Positions 1-10,821 of a DNA stretch of 64,000 nt are shown here, in pieces. Numbering within the stretch: the stretch's first letter is position 1; each line of letters opens with the position of its first letter. The stretch is from Batkoa obscura (lineage: Eukaryota > Entomophthoromycota > Entomophthoromycetes > Entomophthorales > Batkoaceae), in contig JASVEC010000018.1 in NCBI GenBank assembly GCA_030770535.1, positions 558,001 to 622,000 of the forward strand. The letters run 5' to 3'. A program made the position numbers and the translations under genes. A model generated the notes under the pieces. It made no database searches. It worked only from the letters and a program-made list of their open reading frames with translations, and was not told where the DNA came from.

Positions 1-2
1 AA

Positions 3-404
3 CAATGCTTTCAATCTTTTGATAGGGATCGTTCAGGTACTATTGATAAACAAGAGTTATCAATGGCTTTACGCACCTTTGGTTATAATTTATCGGAGCG
101 TTTTGTTGGTCTCCTAATTAAAAAATTTGACCGTAAATCAAAAGGCGACATCACCTTTGATAACTTTATTCAAGTAAGAAATTGTTTTTATTGATTTGAT
201 TGCTTTTATAGGATTGTTGCTTATTGTTTTTTATAGGTTTGTGTTACTATTAAAATGTTAACAGACTCTTTCCGTCGTTTCGATACAGATTCGGATGGTG
301 TTATTCAAATTCGTTATGAAGATGTAAATAATTTTACTATTTATTTTAAAGTAATTTTAATTATTATTATTTAGTTCCTCGAATTAGTCATTACTTCCAA
401 ATAA
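3..404 (+). CDS. Penta-EF-hand calcium-binding protein (PDCD6/ALG-2 or Pef1 type), 3' part only
   Basis: The gene enters from the left edge, so its start is missing. Three exons are seen (3-173, 237-323, 375-404), with introns 174-236 and 324-374 bounded by GT...AG. The translation begins QCFQSFDRDRSGTIDKQEL, an EF-hand loop (DRDRSGTIDKQE). It continues with LIKKFDRKSKGDITFDNFIQ, a second loop-like unit, and SFRRFDTDSDGVIQIRYED, a further loop, and ends LELVITSK. The order of EF hands and the conserved KKFD...FDNFIQ link match the penta-EF-hand family (ALG-2, sorcin, yeast Pef1). These are calcium-dependent adaptors in membrane traffic. The short C-terminal end after the last loop is also family-like. 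The exact orthologue cannot be told without the N-terminus. Confidence 0.85.
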
Positions 405-516
405 ATTCAACAAAAATAATAAAATACTTTAATTCTAATCAAAGCTTATATTTGAAGTTACACTTATTTTATATTAATTATTTTTTTTTAATAATAATAA
501 AACTTTATAAGATAAA

Positions 517-1821
517 TTACAATTTAAGTTTAGGAGTAAAGTAAGGGGTTTCTAGGTTAGAAAGAGGGGCATAATCAGGCGGTGTTTCAAAGTCATCATT
601 AGTTGGTAGTTTAATTATCTTGTTGTAATGTTTATTCTCATTAACTTTCCTATAATAAAAAGCTAAACCCAATCCAACCAGTCCGATGAAAACAATAGTT
701 CCAACAATTCCACCAATCAATGCTTTTTGATAATTTGAATCCACTATTGTTACATTATTATTAGTATTATTTGCTATATCTCTAGTTGGATTATTAAGTG
801 TATTGTTTGTTGAATATACTTTAGTTAATGTATTGATATCTATAATTTGAGTTTGATCCATTCCATCATTCATACCACCACCAAAAGAATGTATGATGAA
901 ATTCTTATAAACAATTGTACATGCCATGGGTCTTAATTGTAAGTTTTCAATTTGTACTTTTTGCCATGTTAATGTTATCAGATTTAATATATAAAGTTCA
1001 TTCTCTTGTTTAAAGCTATCATCGGATGCTATCAAATACATAAAATTGTCGCCAAAAACGGCAGTGTAAGCAGTTGATTTTGGTATATCTCCTGTTAAAT
1101 TATGGTTACTTAAACTAATTGTTTTATCAAATTTTATGATATCAATTGTATCTAATTTCACGCGTTTACCCTCTTTATACCCTCCAACAGAGTAGATGGT
1201 ATTATTAATATAAACTGAATCGGTTCCATATTTATTATTTAAGCTCAATTGTAATTTCATCCAACTTTTTTTTGTAATATTATATTGATATAGGCCATTA
1301 ATTGTCTCCCTTTCCGATTGTTTATTAATTATTATACCACCAAATAAATAAGCAAAATTATTATGCTGTACTAAATTAGGCTGAATAATAGTATGAATAT
1401 CTTGTTGAATACCTGGTAATTTCAAAGACTCTTTATTTAAAATAGTTAAACTCATATTTTTTATATTTAATTCATTAAAGAAACTAATGTTTTTTACGGA
1501 GCCACCAAAACTCAATATTTTGTCTTCATCTTTAGTTAGAATTCGACTTCCATCCCAATCAACTGTTTGATTTATTTTGCTATTTATTTTCTTCCATGGC
1601 GCTTGATTATTGTTTAAATGAATTGGCTGACTTAAATCCAAAGCATATACGTTTTTATTTGATTCCATTTCTTTATTATTATTACTTGTACTACCACCTA
1701 AATAATAAATTTGATTCTTCATTAATATACAATAACCTCTAGACAATGGGACTATTTGTGTGTTAATAATGGCCTGCCATAAAAATAAAAATATATAAAA
1801 TTGAAATTGAATAATCGACAT
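517..1821 (-). CDS. Kelch-repeat type I membrane protein
   Basis: Single exon, 434 residues. A hydrophobic N-terminal signal peptide (about residues 1-21) is followed by repeated Kelch-like units spread over about residues 25-340. Recognisable cores are YYLGGST, KILSFGGS, NFAYLFGG, TIYSVGGY and IIHSFGGG. A single membrane span rich in G, I, V and L (about residues 366-391) follows, then basic YYRKVNENKHYNK and a roughly 35-residue tail. The arrangement predicts an extracellular beta-propeller, one transmembrane helix and a small cytosolic tail. Galactose-oxidase/Kelch membrane proteins of this layout are multiplied in several early-diverging fungi, but their ligands are unknown. Several N-x-S/T sites in the ectodomain fit secretion. 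It is convergent with the penta-EF-hand gene on its 3' side. Function beyond surface recognition would be a guess. Confidence 0.85.
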   Translation of the reverse strand: MSIIQFQFYIFLFLWQAIINTQIVPLSRGYCILMKNQIYYLGGSTSNNNKEMESNKNVYALDLSQPIHLNNNQAPWKKINSKINQTVDWDGSRILTKDEDKILSFGGSVKNISFFNELNIKNMSLTILNKESLKLPGIQQDIHTIIQPNLVQHNNFAYLFGGIIINKQSERETINGLYQYNITKKSWMKLQLSLNNKYGTDSVYINNTIYSVGGYKEGKRVKLDTIDIIKFDKTISLSNHNLTGDIPKSTAYTAVFGDNFMYLIASDDSFKQENELYILNLITLTWQKVQIENLQLRPMACTIVYKNFIIHSFGGGMNDGMDQTQIIDINTLTKVYSTNNTLNNPTRDIANNTNNNVTIVDSNYQKALIGGIVGTIVFIGLVGLGLAFYYRKVNENKHYNKIIKLPTNDDFETPPDYAPLSNLETPYFTPKLKL

Positions 1822-2777
1822 TATTTAAAACAAACAAAGGATAAGAAAAAAGGAAGCTTTTTAAATTTAAAGAAAACAAAGTTAACAATATTTGAATTTG
1901 AATTCTGTTTTTTAATTTCATAATTTCCATTTTTATTATCTCTTTTTTAATAATAATTTATTAGTGACCTAAAGCCTTAAGAACATCTCCCAATAAAGTT
2001 TAAAAGCCCCAAATACCAAGAAAAATGCCAGAGAATTTATAGTTTATTTTGACTATGGACTTTATAATAGATTAATATATGATATTATTTATGAAATAAT
2101 CTATTTTTAAAAAAATCAGAAATAATGATTGACTAGTAATTATTAGTAAAAGTAATAATATAACTAATATGATAAAATACGTTGTCAGAATCATTATATC
2201 ATATATTTTATTACTAGACCCCATGTCATTATAAAAACTATTTTACAATAACAATTTAATTATATAATAACCACTTTTGATTTATTATCCTATAATAATT
2301 TAATACAGTTCATCTTTTATTATCTCTTTATGAAAATATCTTATTTACTTTTAATAATGTATAAATAAATAAATAGCTTGAATAATAATAATCGTATTAA
2401 TAAACAATATAATTAAATAATTACAATAGAAATAAAGGTATTTTAAATTGAAACCTTAATATATTTGATCCTATTATTTTGGTTAACTCTATAAAAGCAC
2501 TTGATTATTTCATTAATGTTTAAATTTGTACAATTAAATAGTTATAGTTAAAATAGGACATAATACTAAATATTGGTTATAAATATTGTTTTAAATATTT
2601 GACACATGAGTTGATTCAATTGAATGAATCAAAGATTATAACTAACTCCACAATATAATAAATATAATAACATCCGTAATTGATTTTATAATAATTTTAC
2701 TATTATAATAAATATATTATTTCAAACTATCCTAGATTTGTATAAAGCGTTTTAATTAAAATTAAGTAAAAATAGGG

Positions 2778-2884
2778 TATAGGGATATATTTTTGTATTT
2801 AAGAATTTCACTAACAAATTTTCTACTTAAATAGCGCTTAAAAAATGGAAAAAGTAATGAAGTCAAAAAAAATGCTCTCATATT
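2778..2884 (+). repeat. Dispersed palindromic repeat, copy 1
   Basis: About 107 bp. The left end is TATAGGGATATATTTTTG, then TTTAAGAATTTCACTAACA, a central TAGCGCTTAAAAAATGG, GAAAAAGTAATGAAGTC, and a right end CTCTCATAT. The halves flanking AGCGCT are imperfect reverse complements, so the unit can fold into one long hairpin. I call plus orientation the one with TTTAAGAATTTTACTAACA on the left. Confidence 0.85.
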
Positions 2885-3074
2885 GTTATGTTAGGAATAT
2901 CCAATGGTCTTTGTTAGTCCATCAAAATTTATACCTTGATTCTCTACTTCCTATTCAACTCTTCTGCCTATCTTCTTATTCTGAAGTTTCACAATTTAAT
3001 GCCTTAAACTATACTATTATTATGACGAATAATCTAGAATAGACGAGTACTGATGGATTAAAGTAGTTTATAAA

Positions 3075-3179
3075 ATATGGGCTCGTTTTTTTTGGCTTCA
3101 TCACTTCCCATCTTTTAAGCGCTATTTGAGTGCAAAAATTGTTAGCAAAATCCTTAAACAAAAAAATACATCTTCATGT
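3075..3179 (-). repeat. Dispersed palindromic repeat, copy 2
   Basis: Minus orientation, about 105 bp. It runs from ATATGGGCTCG through TTTTAAGCGCTATTTGAGTG to TACATCTTCATG. It lies about 190 bp from copy 1 in the opposite orientation. Confidence 0.85.
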
Positions 3180-3775
3180 GTTTTTTGTTATAATGCCATT
3201 GATTACATTATTTTAGTAAATAAATAATGAAACTTTTACTAGGTTATTTTTATAAAATATCTTATTTATTATAATACTATTGGAAGCTTTCAGAAAGATA
3301 TGAGCTCCATTATTATAATAATAGAAATTATACATAGTTTTATTAAGGTAGGTATAAATAAATTACCTTATTAAATTTTAGGTCAAAAATTTAATAGAAA
3401 TTAAAATTTTTAAAAAAATAAAAATTATTGACCAAATTATTTGCTAATTTATTCGATTATTGAAACTAAGTGAGAGTTAAATATTAATATGAGAATAGGA
3501 TTTAATGTTTTTTTTTTGAAAGCTGGTATTAATAAAAACGTTATATATTATCATATAGCTTTAAAAAGAAAGAGGGCTAATTTTAACAATCAAAAGCAGC
3601 GAATGTTAACATTGGCAATATTACATGTACTATATTAGATTAAAGAATAATTTAAAAACTTTAATATAGACAGACATTATAATAACATTAGTTTCATTTT
3701 AATTGAAATAAACTATTATAACTTATAATATTTTTTATGTAAAGGATTTTTATAGTTTTATTATAACTATTAGTG

Positions 3776-3802
3776 AGGTTTAATGGTCTAATGGTATGAC
3801 TA
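3776..3802 (+). pseudogene. tRNA-Pro-like 5' relic (A-box half only)
   Basis: The stretch GAGGTTTAATGGTCTAATGG followed by TATGAC lines up with the 5' half of the intact tRNA-Pro at 21229-21300 (GGCTTAGTGGTCTAGTGG, TATGATTC). Most differences are G-to-A or C-to-T. After the D arm the match stops, with no anticodon arm or B box. It looks like a truncated tRNA copy or the head of a tRNA-derived SINE. Confidence 0.4.
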
Positions 3803-4048
3803 TGGAAACAACGAACTCAATCCTTTGTATGACTAAAGAAGACATGAGATAATACTAATGAGGACAATGTTCAAGTTCTTGTGGTTTGATAGCTTCATAA
3901 AAGCGAATTAGCCTGAAAGTCACATGGCGATGTGTCTTAAATTAGCCTCTTAAGATCTTTTATAAGTTTTAATCTAAGAGCTGGATTAATTTTTGGAACC
4001 CAATGGGCTGAAATTTATGCCCTACACTAAACGAAAAGTTTAGTAAAC

Positions 4049-4150
4049 ATTTGGGGATGGATTTTTATGTTTAAGAATTTTACCAACAATTTTCCACTTA
4101 AACAGTACTTAAAAGATGGAAAAAATAATGAAGCCAAAAATATCCTCATT
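4049..4150 (+). repeat. Dispersed palindromic repeat, copy 3 (central AGTACT)
   Basis: About 102 bp, from ATTTGGGGATGG to ATCCTCAT. The central AGCGCT has become AGTACT. Both CpG-type positions changed, but the centre remains a perfect palindrome. Confidence 0.85.
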
Positions 4151-4333
4151 TAATAACATCAATGAACTTATTAAACATTGTAAATGAGATGTTATTAAAT
4201 TCCATACTTCACGCTTAATTGGATTTAAAATGAGCAACTTTATATTTTTTCAATTATATGGCAATAGAAACTATGATAAAAGAGATAAATGAGAAGCTTA
4301 TTTTAGAATTTTTAATCGTTATATTTAGAGATT

Positions 4334-4440
4334 TATATGGGAGTGTTTTTTTTTACTTCATTATTTTTCCATTTTTTAAGCGCTATTTGAGCGGAAAATT
4401 CGTTAGTAAAATTCTTGAACACAAAAATACATCCCTATAT
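4334..4440 (-). repeat. Dispersed palindromic repeat, copy 4
   Basis: Minus orientation, about 107 bp, from TATATGGGAGTG through TTTTAAGCGCTATTTGAGCGG to ACATCCCTATAT. Both terminal TATATGGG-type inverted ends are well kept. An open frame overlaps it by chance. Confidence 0.88.
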
Positions 4441-4762
4441 CTTACATTCTTACATGCCTTAAAAAAATCAATTTATTTAACTTCGATTGTAAATATAGCA
4501 TTTAATAATTCAATATCAATTAATTTTATGTTATTCACCTAATCAATTGTTTTTATTTTATTTTCAGCACTCTATTATATATTTAACAATTTATTCTATT
4601 TCAACATATTAAACTATTTTCAATAAAAATATTCAAAATGTTAACTTTTATTATTCGAACAGCGCACAGGTATTGAAATATACCAATAACCCCTAAAAAC
4701 GAAATCGCACATAACATTATAGAATAAGAAAGAAAAGTACATATATTAAGAAATCTAATTAA

Positions 4763-4862
4763 TATTGGTGATGTTTTTTTGGTTTCATTACTTTTTTCAT
4801 TTTTTAAGTGCTACTTGAGCGGAACGATTATTAGTAAAATTCCTCAAAAAAATACATCCTCA
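4763..4862 (-). repeat. Dispersed palindromic repeat, copy 5
   Basis: Minus orientation, about 100 bp, more diverged. The centre reads AAGTGCTACTTGAGCGG (AGCGCT to AGTGCT) and the ends are decayed (ATTGGTGATG, CATCCTCAT). It ends 125 bp upstream of the tRNA-Pro relic at 4988-5049. Confidence 0.8.
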
Positions 4863-4987
4863 TTAAAAAGTTAATTTTTATAAATTAACTAAAGATCAAT
4901 TAAATGGATTAGGTTGCTACTAAAGCATAGGAAACTAGCATAAAAGATGTTTATGTATTTATTAATAAACTGAAATAGGTTAGTAAA

Positions 4988-5049
4988 TAGCTTATTGGTG
5001 TGATTCTCACTTTGGGTGTAAGAGGTCTAGGGTTCAATTCTCTATTAAG
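4988..5049 (+). pseudogene. tRNA-Pro(UGG) pseudogene with D-arm deletion
   Basis: The anticodon and T-arm regions match the intact tRNA-Pro at 21229-21300: TGATTCTCACTTTGGGTG, GAGGTCTAGGGTTCAATTC. About eight bases of the D arm are missing (AGCTTATTGG runs into TGTGATTC). Substitutions are mostly C-to-T or G-to-A and break one anticodon-stem pair. The B box GGTTCAATTC is intact and a run of six T (5053-5058) follows, like a Pol III terminator. It may still be transcribed but is unlikely to be a working tRNA. Confidence 0.65.
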
Positions 5050-5599
5050 ATCTTTTTTGTTGTCAAACTCTTTTATACGTGACTTTTTATATACATTTTA
5101 CGTTAGTTGCTCTATGTTAGAGTTATGGTACATTGTTTAATATTTTTATGCAATAGATATGATCAAAAAAGTATCAAGTAAATGTATTGAAATTCTAATA
5201 ACAAAAAAGCTATCATTGAACTGTTAATTACTATTGTCTTATGAAATATATATTAATTTTTTTTTAACAGCTTATTTAGTAGTTCATATATTGGTATTTT
5301 TTCATTTTTTTAAATAATTTATACAGTAAACAAAATATACGTTAACGTTTATTTTAAATTATAGTATTTTATTAGTACTAATCTATTTTCTAAAATTAAT
5401 AATATTGATTTTATATTCAAGCTTTAGTAAAAAAATAAAACTAGCTAAATATTGGGAACGAATCAAAAGCGAGTTACCAAAAAAGTCAATTTGTCTGCTA
5501 ACTAGAATCAAATTTCTAGTAAATAAGGGACGAAATATAATTATTGGGAAGAAGTGAACAAATCCTCCTTTTGATATCTCAACAAGTATTTAGTACAAA

Positions 5600-6321
<722 letters not shown>

Positions 6322-7426
6322 ATATTCTTCGATTGGAGTACTTTATCTTTAGTATTTCTTATCGAATACCTAATAAAGGGAAATCTTATTTAAAGTATTT
6401 CAAAGGCTATAAGTTAAAAAAAGCGATATTTAATTTAAGTGTATCAATAGTAGTATATTAGTAAGTTCCTTTTATTTTTATTTTTTCGGAGGAATGTAGG
6501 TTAAGCTAAGTAATTATTACACATTAAGGTCATCACAAGGGACAATAGATTCAACTACGAAGATCAAATCATTAGATATGTTTATTAATAGAAATGTATT
6601 AGTTAAGAGGAAAAAAACATTGAAAGATACAGCAGCAATACTAAAACTTGTTTGACTAAAGGCTCGAGATGTAGCATATGGGAATATTTGTTAATTTTAT
6701 ATTCTATTAACGATACCATTTAGTTTTATTAAATAAGCTTTAGATATTAATATTTAATAAATGATGTATACTACTTATTTTGCTAACTTTAGGTGATAAT
6801 TGTTTCTTTTAAATATAAATAATAGTTAAGTATTTTTTAAATTACGTTTGTTCGATATTATTTGACTGTTCTCGTTATATCGTTTTGATAACGCTTTTTT
6901 ATTACTATTATTTGAAAATAAGTGATAAGATGTTTTGGAGGAAATTTTCAATTTCAGCTCTAATTTATCTCAATAAAATATAGTATTCTCCATAAACCTC
7001 TTGTTAATAAATCTCTTCTCTTTAAACTAAAATACACAAGACGCTTCTATCTTGAATTAAAAAAAGAATTGTCATGTACCATTTTTTTTCATTAAATAAA
7101 CCAACCGGTCATTAGGGGTAAAAATGGTCCTTTATTTTTAAAAAACTAATGAAAATTGCTAAAATTATTATAAAAGCAACATTTTAAATAACTCCGTTTT
7201 TATAAAAAAAGCATTGTTACCAAATCTATTTTACAAATATCAGCCCTGTAGACATTGAAATTAAGCATATTAGACAATATTTGAGTAATTAAATTAGATA
7301 ATTTATACCCTTTCAAAAAGAATTCCAAATTAATAGTAATTGGATTTTGGACCAATAAAATTCAACGTGTGGCTCTAACTTTTTTAAAAAACAACACTTA
7401 ATCTAATCTATAGTTTTATTAAAATA
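6322..7426. other. 1.1-kb intergenic region, no gene seen
   Basis: A/T-rich sequence between RPS23 and the FHIP gene. It has no repeat copy, tRNA or credible open frame. The last 200 bp presumably hold the FHIP promoter. Confidence 0.6.
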
Positions 7427-10400
7427 ATGGAACTGTTCAACCGATTAAAAAAACAACTAAGCTTAAGTGGTAAGGGGAGTGGAAGATTAAGCTCTAGCGC
7501 GCAATTAGAAAAATTTCATACCTGCTGGACTTTTATTCATGTAAGTTATTATAATATTCTGCTATTTAAATTCCTATTAAACATTAACAACTAATTTCAA
7601 TAGAGTACTTATTTTATTCAAGATCAAAAACCGAATCGAAAAGTACATGTTCAATTAACAGAAATTCCTAGTTATTTAAAATTAATGGTCGATACTTTAG
7701 TACAAGAAGAAATTAAATTAGAAGATGATCAAACTGGAGCTTGTATGGAATATATGTTAAAACATGGGGTGTTAAATATTTTAGTCAATATATCAGAATC
7801 TGATTTTCCATTGGGTATTCGTGGTGAAACTATTCGATTTGTATCTACTTTAGTTAACCTATTAGACGTTAAATTTTTAATTCATTCTCCAATTCATATA
7901 CCCACGTTAAAATTATTGAAACTTTGTATAAAGGAAGATACTGATAACCAAATGGATAAGTTTAATAATTTTTATGTGGATGATTTGATTGATTTATTAT
8001 ATACTCTTTGTTCAAAGATTCACTCTTCTCCTCCTTTATTGAATATCTTTTTTTACGATAAGAAATGGTTAACTACCCCTCAAAAACAAGGAAGTCCATT
8101 AAATAAAGAAGAAATTGCTAATTTAACTGGGGAATATACCAATGATGAAGACATTAAACCAAAGATTATATTAAATGAAAATGATAGCCCACAATATGAA
8201 TGTTTATTATTTTCTTATTTGTTAAGGTTTGTTCATAGAGAAGGGAAATCGGGAGATTATGCAAGAACAGGATTGCTATTTCTAATTGAAGTTGCAGGAG
8301 GTAATTTTAGAGATTATATATTATATCATTCGGACCTTTGTCCTATTTTATCAGCTGGGTTAGGAGCTTTATATTCTCAATTACCACGTAAATTATTAGT
8401 TAAATATGTAGATGAGGATCGAATTCAATTTAAATTAACACGTAGTAAAGAGTTAAATGATGAAGATGGATTAGATGATTTTCAAGTGTCTTCATCCCCT
8501 CAATTTAAAATATTAATTGATTCTTTTTTAAAGACATTAGAATTTTGTCAAGATATTTTACAAAGATGTCCATCAAGAGCTATTTGTATGGCTTTATTAT
8601 CAGATATTAAAAGTGTGTTTTTAGAATCTATTTTATACCACTCAATGATGGAATCAAGTGATTTAGATGGATCTGCTGTTGCTGTTATTTCGTATATTGA
8701 AATTATATTAAGTACACTTAAGGATGGTGAATTAGTAGATTTATTTATTCGATTTCTTATTAATAGTGAAGAAGAAGATATTTTACATAAAGATAAAATG
8801 ACTAATAGTGAAACTAGTTCTATCAAATCATTTAATAGTAATAAAGAAGAAAGAGCAAGAAGAAATACAGAAACTAATAGTATATTATCAGAAAATAGTA
8901 TTCGAGAAATGAAAGCAAATAAAAATAAAGCACATTTAGCTTTTAACTTAAAAGATTTATTATTTAATAATTTACAATCCAAATCAATACCAACTAGTAT
9001 TTCTGCTTTAAAATTATTAAATACAATAATTAACGGACATGCACAGTATTTATTATTATTATTAGGGCAAGAAAATTGTTTACCAGTTACCTTACCACCT
9101 ACTTCAAGAGTATTATCACCAACAATTCCAACTTTTGAAGAAGCAGAAAAAGAAAAAATTCATCATTTTAAACAAAAACCATATACAACTATTAGCAATC
9201 ATCATCAAGAAATTCAATCATATTTTTTATTAATTAATAATATGGATCCAAGATTTAATAAAGACGGCTTTATACCAGGTTATGAACCTTATATAAAACA
9301 AGTAGAATCAATGTATAATAATTATAAATTGTCTAATCATATTCGAAAAGAACAAGCTAAAAGTAAAGGGCATACAAGACAACATACAATATTAATTAAA
9401 AATAATAATAATAATAATAATAATAATACAATTGAATTAGTTAAAGATTATGGGAGACAAGAAAATGATTATTCATTACAGCAGCATCATTTAAAAAGAA
9501 ATGAACCAATATTACAAATTTTATTAGAGTTACTATCTAATTTTTTTAATAATCCATGTGAATTGAATTTAGTATTGTCTAATGTGTTATTTGGTTTGGC
9601 TTGTTGTCCTTATATTAAATTAGACGAATTAGTTTGTTTTCAATTAAATTTGATTAAATATAAACAATCTAAACAAAAATTAAGTCCTGCTCAAACAAAA
9701 TTTAAAAAAGAAAAGAGCAGTGGATTATCAATAACTATTGATACTAATATAACTAAAGAAGATTCTGAAGAAGAAGAAGAAGAAGTTTATGAAGTTAATC
9801 CATTAGAAGGTTTTATTTCAGATTCTGAAGATGATGAAGAAGAAGAAAATAACTTATTAAAAATACAACAAATACCATGTCCACCACCACCTTTATTTGA
9901 TATCTTAAATCAATTAGCACAACAAGTCGATGAATTTCGAATTAAAAATAATAAATTTGATCTTTGGTTAGAAGAACGTCGAAAGCAATTAAACTTATTT
10001 AATTTTGATAAACAAACTTCAGCTATTATGGGAGGTAACTATGATACATTAAATTTACATAATTCCCCATTACAACAACAAGAACACATTGATAAACAAT
10101 CTCAATCAACTACTTCTTTTATTCAGCGTACATTATCATTATCTTATAATCAAAACACAAAAGATTTATCTTCAGTTCAACAAAAACAACAAAATAAACC
10201 CCAAAGGAAATTCTCCTTTTTGGAAGCCATTTCAACTCCCAATCCACCACCTTCTCCTTCAATGCATCATTCATTTACTCAATTATTTCAAAATAAAGAA
10301 TTGGATGTTGAATTTAAAAATCATACAATCTTTTTAGATAATGTACTTATCTTACAAGAATGTATTAAAGAAATATTAGCTGCTATTCAAGTACGAAGAG

Positions 10401-10432
10401 GTTTTGGGATTGATCAAGTACTCTTTTTATAA
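7427..10432 (+). CDS. FHIP-family protein (FTS-Hook interacting, RAI16-like)
   Basis: Two exons (7427-7540 and 7604-10432), 980 residues, with a 63-nt intron in phase 0. Exon 1 encodes MELFNRLKKQLSL..., which resembles the family's N-terminus. Diagnostic stretches are TGACMEYMLKHGVLNIL and, about 130 residues on, LLRFVHREGKSGDYARTGLL followed by FLIEVAGGNF. This second one is the hallmark of the RAI16-like (FAM160/FHIP) domain. A further ILIDSFLKTLEFCQDIL helix also fits. In animals and filamentous fungi FHIP joins FTS and Hook to link early endosomes to dynein. The middle is low-complexity: an eight-Asn run (AAT repeat near 9401-9429), acidic stretches, and Q/P-rich regions. The C-terminal IFLDNVLILQECIKEILAAIQ is also a family trait. 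It fits with DCTN4 and the tubulins elsewhere in the window. Confidence 0.88.
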
Positions 10433-10821
10433 CTCAAATAAATATCAATCTTTTTTTATTCATTTTTACAGTTTATTTTGTTGAGTTTTATACTGTTAGT
10501 TCTATTTTAAATCAACTTATCCTTAGTAATATATATTAAATAAATTACATTGATTTCCTAGCTTAGTCTTTTAACACTTTCCATATATCTTTGTTATGTG
10601 TTTTAATATAGTAAATTACATTGCTTAAATCTAACACGTTGCACTGAATTTGAATCAATCCGATTCTAGTTTAGAATATATTCACCAATCAAACAAACAA
10701 GATCTAGAAACACAACTCAAAAAGCTTTCAAATCTATGAAAAAATCAAAATCAATAAAATTGAGAAAGTACCATCTTTAAAATTTAACTTTCTTTTAATA
10801 ATATTATTAAATTTTAAAAAA
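10433..10821. other. Intergenic region upstream of RPA1
   Basis: 389 bp of A/T-rich sequence between the FHIP stop and the RPA1 start. No gene, repeat copy or tRNA is seen. It should hold the FHIP terminator and the RPA1 promoter. The RPA1 start sits in an A-run (AAAAAAATGAATC). Confidence 0.55.

Larger units (their letters stand above)
1822..5599. other. 3.8-kb gene-free AT-rich region with clustered hairpin repeats and tRNA relics
   Basis: No convincing gene is seen. Short open frames here (for example 2845-3042 and 4258-4542) run straight through copies of the dispersed palindromic repeat and have no recognisable protein features. The interval holds five repeat copies (listed separately) and two tRNA-Pro-like relics. 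The rest is low-complexity A/T sequence. The final stretch before 5600 is the promoter and 5' leader of RPS23. Confidence 0.7.

Noticed and set aside
2845-3042. 65-codon open frame on the plus strand
   Set aside because: It starts inside repeat copy 1 and has no family traits; a by-product of the repeat.
4258-4542. 94-codon open frame on the plus strand
   Set aside because: It runs through repeat copy 4; hydrophobic composition is due to A/T bias.
2778-4862. CRISPR-like array
   Set aside because: Repeats are palindromic, irregularly spaced, in both orientations, and the genome is eukaryotic.
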